A stretch of DNA of 64,000 nt. Origin: Manihot esculenta (taxonomy: Eukaryota; Streptophyta; Magnoliopsida; Malpighiales; Euphorbiaceae). Both the position numbers and the translations under genes were made by a program. Of this stretch, positions 9,801-24,689 are shown piece by piece (position 1 is the first letter of the stretch; every line of letters begins with the position of its first letter). The stretch is taken from assembly GCF_001659605.2 (NCBI RefSeq), contig NC_035172.2, positions 22,427,973-22,491,972 on the forward strand. The letters run 5' to 3'. The notes under the pieces are model-generated. The model saw only the letters and a list, made by a program, of their open reading frames with translations, did not search any database and was not told the origin of the DNA.

Positions 9801-12800
9801 ATATAGTCTAGCCCAAGACAGTAGTCCAAGTCGATGGATAGATTCTAGGATTTCAGTTTTGCCAGCTATAAAGAATTCAAAACTGTTTCAGATAGATGCA
9901 AAAAGAATCATATCAGGATTAAAATAAAAATCATCACAGGAGTAGTAGATTTATTTTATTTTTTTAAAATTATAAATAATTATCTTTTTATTTGGAAAAA
10001 ACCTATATGATTATTAAATAAAATTAATTAAACTCATAAATAAAAAATTTAAATATATATTAATTTTAAATGATAAATATCTAAAACTATTTTAGATGAT
10101 ATATGAATAATTTATTAATTTAAAATTATTTAGATAATAAAATAATTATTCATTTTAAAATTTAAAACCAATAGTAAATATTTAAATAACATACATGTAA
10201 AACCGGTAATTCTATTATTTCACCTCTTCCTACTTTTATATATAGTATGAATCAATGATGGCTATATTTTTAAAATTAAACATTTAATTTCTCTGTAATT
10301 ATTCCATTCAAATTAGAGACATTTCCATTTATTTTTATCATTAAAAATATAAAAATATCTTAATTATTTTTTTTAAATGAATAAACTATATTGAATTATT
10401 AAGTTTTCGTATAATTAATTGATTGGCCTTTGTATTTTTTTAAAATCTACACCTAAATCTCTCCATTCTCATCTAGTATAATTTAAACAATTTTGATTCT
10501 TTATTTTTTATTTGAAAGAACACTTGTCTTCATTAATTTTTATTTATAATATCTCATTTAACTAATTTTTAACACTTTTTATTATTCAATTTTTATTTAT
10601 CAAAATATTTCAATATTTATAATTTTAAAACTTTTAGAAAATATTTACAATTTTAACTATTTTTAAGTGATATCAAATAACTTTTAAGGAGGTTATAAAT
10701 TTTTATAAAAATATTTTAAGACAAAATTATATTTTTAAAAGAAATTTGATCATTCATAACTTTAAACTAATGTCTATAATTGATAGAAAAATTGTAATTT
10801 TAAAAAAAATTAAATATGGAGGGATTTAAAAATTTAATTTTAAAAAATAAGAATTGATCCGTCAATTCCACTAAAACTTAGAGATCAAAATATAATTTAT
10901 ATAATATAAAATTTATCATCCTATTAAAAAGAATTTAAATGTTCATAATGGTATTTTGGGTATTTAAAATATATATATTTTTTTTAAATGATTGACTAAC
11001 GAAATTATGAATGAAATAATCTTTAATTTAAACGAATTAATTATATAAAAATTTAAATATTTAATTTTAAAAATATAAAAATTAATATATCAATTATATT
11101 ACAACTTAAAAATTAAAGTATAATTTACCCATTTAAAAATCAACCACATAACATGTTAATAAGATATTTTATAAAAAGTAAAAGTGAAATTATGTATTTG
11201 GTCAGCAGTTGCACATTTCTTTGTTCTACCATTCATGTGATGAGAAACATTTTGATTTTTCGGTATCAGAATATATCATTTCTTAAAATCTTGACAATGC
11301 CCAATATGACTCCCAACCATCATTATGTCTGCAACTTGAATGTACCATGCTTTATTCATTTATTACTATTATTATTATTATTATTTTGAAATCGGGTGTT
11401 TACAGAAAAGGATTGATTTTGAAGCTTGGTCAAACATGAAACTTGCCCCTTTATCATATAAATTCTCATTAATACTCTGGACACCCATTCAAATTTAGCT
11501 GTACTCTTAAAATCTTGAACTCATTGATTTAATGATTAGATTAAATTAATAATATTATTAGTAATAGCACTCCTACACATAATTGGTTATAAACACATAT
11601 TTGAGAGATTTTAAATTTTATTTTTTTAATTTTTAATTTTTATTTAAAAAAAATATTATTAATAATATTTTTCTATTATTTATTTTCTACACTATTTCTA
11701 CTAGTACAAACATAAATGAACTTAATTTAAATTGTTATATTTTAAAAAAATTAAAATATTAAAAAGTGTGATTTTCTCTCTTCTCACCACCCAACCTGCT
11801 TACATTATAATGTACACCAATCATTGATGATGTTAAAGAGAAACTGCTTTAAATATCTGCTTTTAATTTTTTTTTCCATGTTATGCTTTTTTTTTCTATT
11901 AAGTAATATTTGGTTTAAATTAAAAAAAAATAATTAAATAATTTAAATTTTAGTTTGATTTCAAAATAAAAATAATTTAATTCAATTTTAAATTTTGATA
12001 ATTTTAATATGATAAGTTTGATTTAATTTGAGTAAAAGAATTTTGGCCATACTGTTATTGGATTCACATTACAATAGAATTCATAAATATTGAGAAATTT
12101 ACAATTTAATTAAACAAAACACATAAAATAAATTAAAAATTAATTTTCAAACTGAATCGAACTAATTTAAATTATTTCGATTGATTCTCTTAGTAATATT
12201 GTTCAATTTAATTTGGTTCGATTCTCTTAGTAATACTGTTCGATTAATAACTTTTATATTTAAAGCATTCAATTATTTTAATTTTAATTGAACTCATTTG
12301 GTTTGATATGAACCAAACTGGTGATGCTCATTCTCCTGTATTCCTTACAATGACGGATAGAGATAGATTTTGAAAGGTTGGCGACAAAATTAACCCCTAG
12401 CTGACTCAATAATGTGGATTTGTTGGAATTCAAGGTTACAGAAAAGAGTGTAGGCCAAGTTTTGTACCAAATAACAGAAGAAAAACATAGCAGACAAAGG
12501 CAGCCCATTACAAACATTCTGCCTATTTCTCATATGCCCTAGACCTCCAAACCTTATAATTAAAATGTGATAGATTCCTTTTACTTCAATTTGAATATAT
12601 ACCAATGCTGACCACTTCATGCATTATTAGTCCCTAAATGTTCAATTTCTTCCTTATATTTATTTAGAAAGTTTAACTTAATCCATTTTTTTTTTATTTA
12701 GATTAATTCAAAATTTTTAATTTAAGATCTTTTGAGCTAAAACTCTTAATATGTTTACTTATATAAAAATTGGGTAGCTCAATTTCATGATTTTTCAATT

Positions 12801-13454
12801 AAATGTTTAATATTTTGATTCAGTTCAAAAATAAAGAAACTTAATTTATTGACTTTCTTGAATTTTGTACTAAATTGAGTGTAAATTAGAACTTTTTAGT
12901 TAATTTGGAAAAGTAACTAATTTAAACATCCTAACGAGTAAAGGGGTGAAATTTAATACCTTTATAATTTTTATATTTAATGAGAAGTTTAGAATTCAAG
13001 CCCTTCTTTTATAATTTATTTATTTTTTTAAAAAAAATATATATTGGCTAGAATTATTATAATTCAAGTTATATACCACCAGACTCTTATTAAACTTCAA
13101 TCCATTAATTTTGGACTTTAAAAAGAAGTATTAGTCTCATACATTACAACTCTAAACAAACACTTGTTTATATTCGGTCCGTATAGGATAAAGCTATAAT
13201 TCAATTTATATATAACATATATTTGTTAGGTAAAAAAAAAAAATCCAACACTTTTGCATTTTGTCACACTTATAATTTGATTAGAAAATTTTATATAATA
13301 AAATTTAACTTTTTAATTAGTTATAATTATAGTTAGATTACAAAATAATTTTGTGATCAATTTAAATTCAGTACGCTTAACTTGACAATTAAACCAACTG
13401 CTTGTGATAGCTGCAGCATATGATATTGTTGGATGTGGTACAATTGAGACATTT
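9801..13454. other. AT-rich spacer, no gene seen
   Basis: Long A/T runs and short imperfect repeats, including an AATTCGGTT-type decayed segment at about 11900-12300 that may be a fragment of the repeat at 13455. Open frames are short and of random composition. No domain, splice structure or RNA gene was recognised. Confidence 0.6.
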
Positions 13455-13908
13455 GTAGGGGTAAGTATTCGGTCGATTCGATTCAAAACTGAACTGAATA
13501 AATCGAAAATTAAAATTTTTATATTTATGAAAATCAAATTAAATTGATTTTGTTTAAAAATCAAATCGAATGGAACCAGTCTGATTCGGTTTGATTTAAT
13601 CGATTTCAATTTTTAATAAATTTTTATTTTTTATACTTTATTTTTAGTATTTTAAAATTTAATTAAAATATTTTAATCTTAATATGATAGAATTTCTCTA
13701 TATTATTGAAAATAACATATTATTATTACTAATCGGTTCGATTTGATTTTTTTGATTTTTTTAATTAAAACCGAACTGAATTAAATAATCAAAATTTTTG
13801 AAATTAAAAATCGAATCGAATCAAAATAAATAAAAAATTAAATTAAAATTTCAAATTAATTCAATTCGGTCGATTTTTTTGATTTGAACCGAATATTACT
13901 CGCTCTAC
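13455..13908. mobile_element. MITE-like repeat with terminal inverted repeats
   Basis: The left end reads GTAGGGGTAAGTATTCGGT and the right end, reversed, GTAGAGCGAGTAATATTCGGT. The 454-bp interior is AT-rich with TCGGTTCGATT-like words on both arms and no coding capacity. A related but larger element with the same ends is at 28293-29813. The superfamily cannot be settled because no clean target duplication is visible. Confidence 0.55.
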
Positions 13909-16900
13909 CACAAATGAAGCATTTAAAGGTGTTGCTACAAATGATGCTATTGCAGACATTACAATTGAGGATGCTGATGCATACAGTATATTGTGCATTT
14001 GGTACTATTGATCCTTTGATTGCTGTCTATTATGATTGTAAGATTGCTGATTGTACTGAATTTAAATTTGTCAAAAATCAATTTTATGATTTTTTGATAA
14101 ATGTGAAAAATTAAAAATAATAAATTTTATTATACAAAATTAAAAGGTAGGCTATCGATATGTATAATATTGAATTTTTTTATTCAATATGTCTATATAT
14201 TAGATATTAGATGCAATTTGAATGGTAAGTTATAATTTACCATTACTATTTGTTAAATTTTAATTAAAAAAATTGAAGATCGAAAGTGGATGTACTAAGG
14301 AATGGCATTCATTTCCTCCATGAAAAATCTCTTATAAGAAAGTTGTTAGCTTCTATATGTTTGAGCATCAATACTTAAAAAAATAAACCTGTCAAGTATG
14401 GAATAAAGTTCAAACATATTAAAACAGCAAGAAAAATCATAATTGGATCATATTATTTCATGAACCATCAAAGAAAATATTTCCTTCTCAATATTACTTA
14501 AAAATTTTATAATATCTGGGAAGGTGAGGAGAATATAGGAATTGCTCAAAATAACCATTAAAGTTTAGTTTAATTACAATAAATAATTAAATTTATTTAG
14601 CTATTAAAATTAATTTATTCTAATTTTTAATATTTAAATTGATATTAGTTTGTATAAAATTAAAAATCATTGTTCTCTGTGTACTTAAATTCTATTTTAT
14701 TATAATAAAACTAAAGTTCTATAAGAAAAACTAAATTAGAATTAATAATAATAATAAAGCCTGCTTACAAGAAAAATTCAAAATTTTTTACAATTTTATA
14801 ATTTAATTCAAAATTTTAAAAATTAATAAAATTGCCCAAAATTATAAAATTTATTAAAATTATATTCAAAATTAAAATTTTAAATTGTGAAGAAGGTATT
14901 TTGGTGATGTTGCAATGGCACGTATATTATTTTATTACATTAATATGACATGTAAATAAAGGCTCTTGATAAAAAAATCTAAAACTTTATGTTATTTTAT
15001 AATTTAATTTAAATCTTCTATTTATCAATATACTATTAATCTTCTATTATTATTTAATAGTATAAATTAACACTTGTAAGTATAAATATAAATATTATAC
15101 TAAGAGCAGATATAATTAAAATTTAAAAAAATTAAAATTAAAAATAAAAATAAATCCTATTATAATTCCTTGCACTAAATAAATGGAAATGAATTATAGT
15201 AATAAAAGTTTAGAAATTTAATAGTAAAAAAATAAATTAAAAATTTTTGAGTTGAATTATATTTTTTTAAAATTTTAGATCAAATTAAAAAATAACTAAA
15301 AATTTTTAAATTTTTTATATAATAGTGTTTATCTATATAATATATCATTATAATAAAATAGTTTAATTTCGTATAGCCACGTTAGTAATACATTCTTTTT
15401 CTCAATTCAAATTTTAAATTTAAATATAATTATAATAAAATTTTATAATTTTAGATATTTTTTTTCATATTTTTCCATTTAAAAAAATAATTTTAGATAA
15501 TTTTATTAATTTTAAAATTTTAAATTATATTGCAAAATATTGAAAAAAATTTTAAATTTTCAATGTAAACAGACTTAAAAAAAATTATAAATTTATGCTA
15601 ATTTAAACTAACATTCAACAAAAAGGTATAAAAAAAGAATTTTAGTTTTTTAATTTAGGAATGCTAATTTAAAAAATTATATGCAAAAACATTATTTTAT
15701 CAATATATAAATTCAATTTAAATTGAAACTTGTAATAATTAAAATTAATTGATTAAAATAAATATTATTGATATGATTAATTTTATATTAATTATTTTAA
15801 TTAATATTTTATAATAAAAATAAATTCAGGTAAATAAGTATTAAATGGAAACAATATGCTTATTTATTTATTTTTCAGGAATAATTACACTCTACAATTT
15901 TTTTATCATTTTACCTCATATTTTAAAAATAATCAATCTTAAATTTTTAAAAATTATATTCAACTGTTAAAACTTCTATTAATCCACCACCAATATTATA
16001 TTATCATTACATCATCATAATATAATATCAAAATAATTATTAAAAAAGTCATATATGTTATAATTCTTTATAATTTTATTCTATACTTTAAAAATAACGA
16101 TTGTAATCCTATATTTTTAAAAATTTTATAAATTATACTCAATTATTAAAAAAAATCATTAATTCAGTATTATGTCATTAATAAAAATACCACATAATAT
16201 ATTGCTAAACGCATCAACATAATTTCTTTAAATATAGTTGCTCATAATTATTTCACATTCACGTTAACCTTTACGTCTTTCAGCGAAATTCAACTATAGT
16301 TTTAGTAATTAATCAAGTTTTATAATAACATGATATTTTAATATATGCTATTTTTATATTTTTTTACAATAAATAATTATTTAACTTGTTTTCATAATTT
16401 TGTTTAATTATCTCATTTTCCCTCTTTCATGTCAACTATATATATATATATATATAACTAAAGTTGTAATGTATAAACTTTATGTACATAAGGTGATTTT
16501 ATTTATTAAATTTTAGTTATGGTTTCTTTTTCTTTATTAAATAAGGAACTGAATATGATATATATTTTTTGTAACAGTAATATAATACTAATATTAAAAG
16601 TTAAAATAACATCTCAAAAGTAGTTGATAAATGAATATATGAGTTAATTTTATAATAATAATCATCATAATAATAATTTTTATAAAAGAATTAAAAAAAT
16701 TATGTATAAAAAATTAAATTATAATTACAAGTATAGATTACCTGCCATCCGCATTTAAAATACTAGTTTTATTTAACTATTAAATATTTATTTTTCAATT
16801 CATATAATATGAAAAAATTTATTAGTACACGATCGACTGGTCTTTAATTTTAAAAAATACTATTAAACTTAGATCAAATTAATTTATTTCAAAAATTAAA

Positions 16901-19900
16901 TAAAAAAGGGGTGTTCAAAGACAAGAATAAGGGAGACTCAACGTCCTAAACAAACATAGAATTCAATACACCCCACTATGATTAAATTGAAACTCGAAAT
17001 ATTTAGAAAAGACCTAAAATTAAATGAGAGCCTTTAATATCATATTAAATTTGGATAAGGTTCAACTTACTCTAAAAGTTAGCGGAAGAGGAGTGCTGAA
17101 AACTTTACAAGAGTATATTACTTATTCCAAACAAACATCGAATTTAATAAATACATTAATTGTTTCTAAGGTTTTTAAAATATATATATATATATAAGTT
17201 CCTCTAAATTGAAATTTTTAGATTTTTTTTAAATATTTAACAGTTAAAATTAATAAAAAAGTCTAACTAGTAAACTTTTTAAAATCTCATGATATTTTAA
17301 TATATTTTTTAAAATTAAAAAATCATTTAATAAATTTTCACATACAATAAGGAGTATATAGTAATTTTTCTTATTTATAAATGAAAGAAGCATACAACAA
17401 GCAAGTTTGAAGGTATAAGCTTACTCTTATATGATCTGCTGTTTCCTGCATTTATTGGAACATGAATCATATGAGAACTTGTCAAATAAACATCTGTTAA
17501 ATATTCTTTTAACTTTGATTCTATCTAGTCCATAGAACAATATATTGTGTGCCAAAATCAAAATTAGATCGATGGTTTTGATTCCAATTCTAGGGTTTAG
17601 GGACTCAAACCAAATCAAATGGTTCTCCAATTCTTACTCCAATTTGATGCTGATTTTTTATTATGATTTAGTTATTTAATAATTTTTTAAATTTAATTTT
17701 GTTTTTTAAAATATTTAAAATAATCAAATGTTCGGTAAATTTTTTAAAAAGTGCAAATGACAGCTTACAGCGAATTTTATGAAATTTATCAACTGCATTT
17801 CAGATCGGCTCTAAAATTAGAGCGGTTTCTAATGGGCTGTTAAAACTATTTTATTTTTATTTTTTAATTTAAATCATATTGTCTTTTATAATTTTTAAAT
17901 TAATAAACATTTCAATTTATAATACACAAGTTAAAAATACTATTAAAATAATTAAACTAGTTATAATATTTATTATTATACGATAAAAATTATACATGTA
18001 TATAAAAGTAAATATATTTTAACTTTTTAATTATATATTATATATTGTAATATTCGAACTGGGCACAATTTTTATAAGGCAATGTAACTCTAATACTAAT
18101 TATAACAATTAAATTAATTATGTGTAAACTTTTTATATTTTTTTTAGTTATTAAAGTAAACATATATAATTTTATACTCATTATGTTAACGCTAACGGTT
18201 AAATATAATTTATCAAATACGTAAATATATCAATTAAAATAAATTATTAATTTTATTCAAAAAAAAATAAATTATTAATTACCAATTATAATCAGTTATT
18301 TAATATGAGATGTTAGTGACAACTATCAGTCGTATTCAATAATTGAATTAAATAGATTCCTTTTTTTAAAAAAAATTATATATATATTAATTCAAAATTA
18401 TTCAATTTTATTTTTAAATTAATTGGTTAAAGGTTAATATAACTTTAATTTTGAATCAGATAATAATCACCTTATCACTAAGACATACTTTCATTTTTTC
18501 TTCCATTTCGACGCTATTTTCTTCACTAAATCTATAGCTTTTCTTCAATCAAAATTAATTCTAAAAATCAAAACTAAAAGAAAGAATCATATGTTGAAAT
18601 ATTTGAAAAAGAAAAGGTTAGAGTTTCATACGTATCAAGTTTGAAAATCAAAGATAATTAGAAAAACATATAGGACACTTCATCCTTCATCCTTTCAATC
18701 ATTAATTTCAAGTGTAAAGCTTTAAATTTTGATGTTCTTTCATTCTTACTAAGACATAATACATGTGAAAGAACATCAAAGGAAAAAAAAAGCAATTAAA
18801 GAGTAAAGGTGGAAAATAAGAAGAAATTGCAAAAAAATATTAGTTTTTAATTGATTTTTTTTATTTTTCCTTGTTTTTCTTATGATTATGCTTAGTTAGG
18901 GTTTAGTTTTAACTGCTGAAATTAATATTTTGAATGTATAGAAGTGTTAAATGAGTGTTGGAATGGTGTAAGGATGAGGTTTGTGTGGATGGAAGTATAG
19001 ATTTGAACCTGGAAAATTACATTTTTGTTTGGGCAGCTTCCATTTACAACACTATAATTCTAAAGTTTTGATGAAGAGAGAAATTTATGATTCTACCTAA
19101 GATAGTTTAAAAGGTGTAAAATTAAAATTGATGCAGAACAGGTACAATCAGAACAGTCTGTAATATTCAAGGCATAACTAATTATATACTCAATGAAATA
19201 AGATAAAAAAAATTCTAAATTAACCATGGGAATAGGAAATAAAACTTTGTAGAAGGGAGCAAAATCCAGTTCTATATGCCTTTGTATGCACAATCAAATC
19301 TTTGAAAGGTTTAAAATTTGAAACTTGATTTAGATGAGTAATAGCTCCTTTGAGCAACTTCTAAAGAAAAATTTATAACTTAAGTTAGGATAATCAAAAT
19401 TATATGAATCATACCTTGTTAGAAACTTAAAATATAAATACATATTTTTGACATAGAAACCAAAGTCTAATTTATTGCATAAGGATTAATACAAAATCGA
19501 GTATAATGCAACTCTATTTGAAAATGGATAGCATAAATTGACTTGCTTGTTTAATCGGTAGAAATTATGCACGTACTTGCTTGATCCATGCGCTAACTTA
19601 TTATCCAAAAGTTTTTATGCACCAAGAGATAAGTGGAAGGAAATGATATGGAGCAATTAGTTTTAGACTTTACGGCAGACTTGGACCAGACCTAACTTTT
19701 GCTACCGACATCCGATAGGGACTCACGATATCTTTTCAGAAAAAAATTTCGAGACGCATGATTTTTAAAAATGTGACAAGGGCTGAAAGCTTGTCACAAA
19801 ACTGAGGCGAAAATTCTATCATTTAGGGGGTCAATTTTGCATTTTAATTATTTTTTTGATATTTTTATAATTTTACATATTAGAGTTTTTTCTATTATAA

Positions 19901-21313
19901 ATAATTTGAGATACTTTTCAATTATTCAAGAATTTCAATAAGACTTTTTTCGACTTCTACCCTTTTGTTTCCATTATTTCGTCTTAACCAAACATTATTG
20001 TTTAAAACTCCTGTCGGAGTCTAATCAGTCCTACATCACAAGATTAGTATAAGGATATGACATGACATATGCTTGATTTTGCAATGCTGCTATCAATATA
20101 TGATATGTTTATGTGGTTATATAATAGATAACCGTTGGAATGGCCACAAAGCCTTACTATTACAGTCTTGGCTTTGAGCCTACTGCTTGGCACACGTGCC
20201 CACTATTATATTACTTTATCTATCTAGTTAATCTTGCAACGCGTTTATAGGGGGCTGAATAATTAATTAACACATAATATTAAATTTAGAGGTAATTACA
20301 AAAAATTACCATGTAGTTTAGTATTTTTTTTAAATAGGGTCTTGTAATTTAATTTGTGACAATAAGAGTCATGTAAATTTCACTCTATTAGCAGGAGACT
20401 TTTCTATCTAATATCGTTAATAAATGCTGATATAACACTTAAAAATTAATTAAAAGTAATTTTTCATTAGGATAAATTATATTTTAATTCTTAAAATTTT
20501 ATAAAACATACCATTTAGGTTAGATATTTATAAATTTAGTTATAAAATTTTATTGTATAATAAAATAGTCTCTATAATTATAATTCATTCCTATATTCTT
20601 ATAAATTAGTTTCTAAATATTATAATTATTTATAAATAAGTACTTAAATATTTTTTTTAAATTAATTTCATATGTTTATTAAATTTAATATCTTAAATAA
20701 ATTAATAACATAAAAATTAAGTCAAGAATCTTACCATAATATGTATTTAAATTCAAGTAAAAAAGTTCTTTCCAGTTTAACTTTCCCTTCTCAATGTTTT
20801 TTTATTAATTAAGACAAAAAGGAGACATCAATTTTTTTATCTGATTTTTATTTTATTAATTTTCACATATAAGATATTAAAATTTAATAAGTAGAGAAAT
20901 TAATTTGTAAATATAAGGACTTATTAATAATTACAATATTTAGAGACCAATCTATAAATATATAGGGATTAATTTCAGTTAAAAATAAAAGTTTAAATTA
21001 AAAAATTATTTTATTAATAAAAAAATTTTAATGGACTAAATTTAAAAATACAAGAATTAAAATATAGAATTCATAAATATTAGAGAATTATAATTTACTA
21101 GTGATATCTAACGGTGTTAGAGGAAAAACCTCATTTTGTTAATGGTGTGAAAATATATAACCCTTTTTACTATACATTAAAGTATAGGATCCTAATTGAA
21201 AATTTGTTAAATCACATGGTAATTTTTTATAATTATCCCTTAAATTTGATATTTTTTTCAAGCATATACTTAAGAACTATTACTTGTATGTATACTTTGT
21301 TGGAAAATCCATA
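13909..21313. other. AT-rich spacer, no gene seen
   Basis: Mostly low-complexity A/T sequence with short TA runs near 16438-16456 and 17184-17198. Two inverted repeats stand out (18728-18780 and 19772-19798). No open frame of more than about 80 codons and no recognisable domain. TATTATAAATAA near 19893-19904 is promoter-like but nothing coding follows. Confidence 0.6.
18728..18780. repeat. 15-bp perfect inverted repeat with 23-nt loop
   Basis: Arms TTTGATGTTCTTTCA (18728-18742) and TGAAAGAACATCAAA (18766-18780) pair perfectly around a 23-nt loop. Such a match is longer than expected by chance within a short AT-rich interval. No gene is adjacent. Confidence 0.6.
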
Positions 21314-21525
21314 AATTTTTCAAGATCAAAATAAATAAACAATACACCAAAAGACACCTTGTATCACATAACTCTTACATAATCATGTATTTCTACGAAC
21401 CATACATATATTTCATAGTCTAAAAGTTACCTAGAATTGTAGCGCATTTCCATAAGAACCCATGTACCTGGATATCCATAAATTACACGATTGACGCCCT
21501 TTCATTCCATGTTAACACAGAAAGT
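21314..21525. repeat. Fragment of the repeat family that ends the tandem array at 33.0-33.3 kb
   Basis: Sequence from AATTTTTCAAGATCAAAATA onward matches 33053-33265 in order through several distinctive words (GTATCACATA, TAGAATTGTAG, GATTGACGCCCTTT-like). Both copies run in the same orientation. It sits just left of solo LTR F. Confidence 0.6.
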
Positions 21526-21554
21526 CGCCTAATAAGAGATAACCCAACTAGAAA

Positions 21555-21559
21555 GAATA
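21555..21559. repeat. Target-site duplication GAATA, left copy of solo LTR F
   Basis: GAATA precedes TGTAACGACCC and recurs at 23749-23753 after the other LTR end. Confidence 0.93.
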
Positions 21560-22189
21560 TGTAACGACCCCGAAACCGGACCGCTACCGGCGCTAGGATC
21601 CAGATCGACTTAAGGTCGCCGGGACCCGTAGCAAGCCTAACATACATCCTGTATACCTGTTAAATCCCATACATGATCATGCATATACATAAAAACTTTA
21701 AACTTTTTCTTTCATCCCCAAGCTTAATCTGTGCATGTACATAACCATAAACATAAAACCCCACACTGGAGCCCTCATCAAATGCTCCAATGGGGTAACA
21801 TATCATACATTAAGCTTGGTTTAACATAAAAACATCATTAAAACATTTCATTAAAAAGATCATGTACCCAAAAGGGATTAACCAAACACTAGGGCCAAGC
21901 ACAATTCTATCCTCAATACAATTCTTTACATTACATAACATTATAGCATTTTCCAATACATGTCCACTACTAACTATTACATACACTATGCCTCTACTCT
22001 TGCCGACCTCCTGGTCTATCCCGTACTTGCAAACCTGGGGTTAAGGGAATGAGGTGAGCTACTAGAGCCCAGTGAGCAGAATAGTAAAACATTATATTAA
22101 AATCCATGCTTTCATGAAATGCATCACATCACAGACAAATCACATCAAGGATGGACTTGTCACCAATAGCCCTCTACATAATCCAATCA

Positions 22190-22345
22190 TGCCAGGGGCA
22201 TAGTGCAGGCCACACCTAGTCTTTCTCTTACACATAACATATCATGCATATCCAATCGTGCCGGGGGCGTAGTGCAGGCCACACCCGGTCTTTCTCTTAC
22301 ATTGTGCCAGGGGCGTGGTGCAGGCCACACCTAGACTTCCATATC
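22190..22345. repeat. Minisatellite in solo LTR F
   Basis: Three copies of a unit containing TGCCAGGGGCGTAGTGCAGG, then CCACACC and a CTTTCTCTTAC spacer. Similar units occur in C (about 48290-48376) and, reversed, in D (about 58858-58930) but not in A or B. Confidence 0.65.
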
Positions 22346-23496
22346 ATATCATATCATGTCTCATCATATCGAGGACTAATGGGTCATCCAACATCCATCC
22401 ACATCAACGTCAAATTATGCAATGCAACATATTCGTGAAATTCTAATGCAACAACCTAAAATATATCATGGCATTCGTGATGCATGAACATGCTCAAAAT
22501 TTATTTGCTTGCAACATAAAGATTCATTCTACTCACCTCAGGCTGACTCTAAAGCAGCTAGCTCACTGCTGGGGTCCTCGGTTCCTCAGGTCCGAACCTA
22601 CACAGGTGGACTCAAAATGAGGGACCAAACGTACACTATCATAACTCTAAACTACTCCCCAAAAACCCCCTAAAACATCATAAAACAACCATAGAAATCA
22701 TGCAAAGGAAGGCTGAATAGGGCACTTTCGGCGGCAGGTTCGGCGGCCGAAAGTCCCTCCAGAGCCAAAACTCAGCCACTTTCGGCAGCACCTTCGGCGG
22801 CTGAAAGTCCCTTCCAGAGACGAAACTCATACACCTTCGGAGGCACCTTCGGCGGCCGAAACTCCCCTCCAGAGCCGAAAGTTCAACTTTCGGGGGCAGG
22901 GTTCGGCAGCCAAAAGCTTGCCTCCACAGGCAGGTTCGGCGGCCGAAAGTGCCTTTGGCTGCCGAACCTGAGTTCTTCCAGAAGTGGCATAACTCAGCCC
23001 TTATGCACATTTGCCTCCCAAACTCTCCAAACTCAAACCAACTCATGTAAAAACATGCATACACACATACATAAGCATATAGGGGTCTCAAACTAGCCTA
23101 AACCCCAACAAAAACACATCTAGCAACACATATATCATACATTACCCATAGAACCAACATAAACCCTAACATTTTAACAACTAACCTAAACATGTATTTT
23201 TACCCCATAAACTTTCATAAAACTTGTTTAAAACATCGAAGGAGGCGAGGATCGACGCTTACCTCTTGAAGATCGAGAGAAGACGTGACCCAACTTGGAG
23301 ATTTGGGGAAAACGGGTTCCGGAGGTCTCCAAGCTTCCAAACTTCGATCTTTGCTCAAAAACTTCAAAACCAAGTTAAAACTTATTAGAAACTTGTAGGA
23401 TTTGAAGGAAAACCTCAAAACCAACCATGGAAGGTCATGAATTCACCTTTGCCCAAAAATGGAGGAGGAAACTCGCCCATTTTCGGACATGGGGCC

Positions 23497-23503
23497 TTTT
23501 ATA
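23497..23503 (-). promoter_or_regulatory. TATA box of solo LTR F
   Basis: TTTTATA on the plus strand gives TATAAAA on the minus strand in the family context CCACCTATAAAAGGCC. A solo LTR can still act as a promoter, reading toward lower coordinates. Confidence 0.6.
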
Positions 23504-23748
23504 GGTGGCTGGCCAGACCACCTTCGGAAGCCAAAGGTGACTCCAAAACTCCACCAAGTTCGGCGGCCGAACCTGAATTTTCCTCCATGGTGCTTTTCTT
23601 TCAAAAACTCAATTTTTTCCTCACTTAAAACCTTAAAACACTTGAAAACATTTTAGAAAAACATATTTTACCCTTCTAGAGGTTCCCGACATCCGAGATT
23701 CCGCCGGACGGTAGGAATTCCGACGCTAGAGTCTAGCCGGGTATTACA

Positions 23749-23753
23749 GAATA
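23749..23753. repeat. Target-site duplication GAATA, right copy of solo LTR F
   Basis: Identical to 21555-21559. Confidence 0.93.
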
Positions 23754-24689
23754 AATCGAGAGAATAACTTTTTATTTTCCAAAATTTCTTTTTAATTATG
23801 AAAAAAAATTCTCATAACTTAACATAGAATCCTATCGATCATGTTAGTAAAGAGAGAAAAGAGTTGATGGGCAGCCATGCCCACCATCGATTCTTTTGCC
23901 ATGTAACTGTTAAAGTTTAAAATTTAAATATTTTTTTTATTATAAATAATTAACTCTTTAATTCATGTTAATCTCTATAAAATAAATTAAAAACTAGCCT
24001 ATTATAAATAAGGTATAGAATTTTATTATAGGCTTATTTTTTTTAGTCCTATATTGGGTGTGTTATTTTTTTCATCTCCCACTCACATATAATAGGGCAT
24101 AATGATATGTACAACGCAATTTTCATACTTAACAAATAGGTTGTGTCACCTGTACATAATTATATTTGTTAGGACAGTATGCAATACCCTAGATTATTTA
24201 TCACATTGAATTATCCACGTGATATCAATTATTTTCTTTTATGTCAACAATTATGTTTTATGCACAGACAAATATAATTGACCAGTCAATGAACACAAAA
24301 CTAATGTGATACTTCCATATGATTTTCTTCAAATCTCGATACTTTCAACCTTAATTCAATTTGCTTTTCTAGTAATATATTGTCAAATCGAATCATTCAT
24401 AATCATATGATAATATCCTAAGATAGCAAACATTAAATTAAGTCTCAAATAGCATATCAGAGTCTTAAGGCTACTAGTAAGATTATTTATAATCTTTAGG
24501 GTCTCACACATTAACAAGCAGAGATCATCGCTTGTATTTCCATCATTAGTCACAAGCACATATGGTATGAATTACATGCTATGATATCCCTTTTATTCAT
24601 AATGGATCGTATGTCTCTAATTAAGATAGCGTATAGATGATAATTTGGGCATATCTAATGTTTAAATTTGAGTTCTCTTAACTACTCAT

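Larger units (their letters stand above)
21560..23748 (-). mobile_element. Solo LTR F of the family, minus orientation
   Basis: This 2189-bp LTR lies in reverse: it reads TGTAACGACCC at its left edge and GGGTATTACA at its right edge. No internal region is left, and GAATA duplications flank it, so it arose by recombination between the two LTRs of one element. It carries reverse-orientation GCCGCC units (about 22725-22970 and 23555-23570), a TATA box (23497-23503) and three copies of a minisatellite around TGCCAGGGGCGTAGTGCAGG. It belongs with C and D in a subfamily distinct from A, B and E. An open frame of 137 codons at 22678-23091 is only translated GCCGCC repeat. Confidence 0.93.

Noticed and set aside
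22678..23091. A 137-codon minus-strand frame as a gene
   Set aside because: It lies wholly inside solo LTR F and is the translated GCCGCC repeat (repeated FGRRxC-like words). The same kind of frame appears in every LTR of the family.
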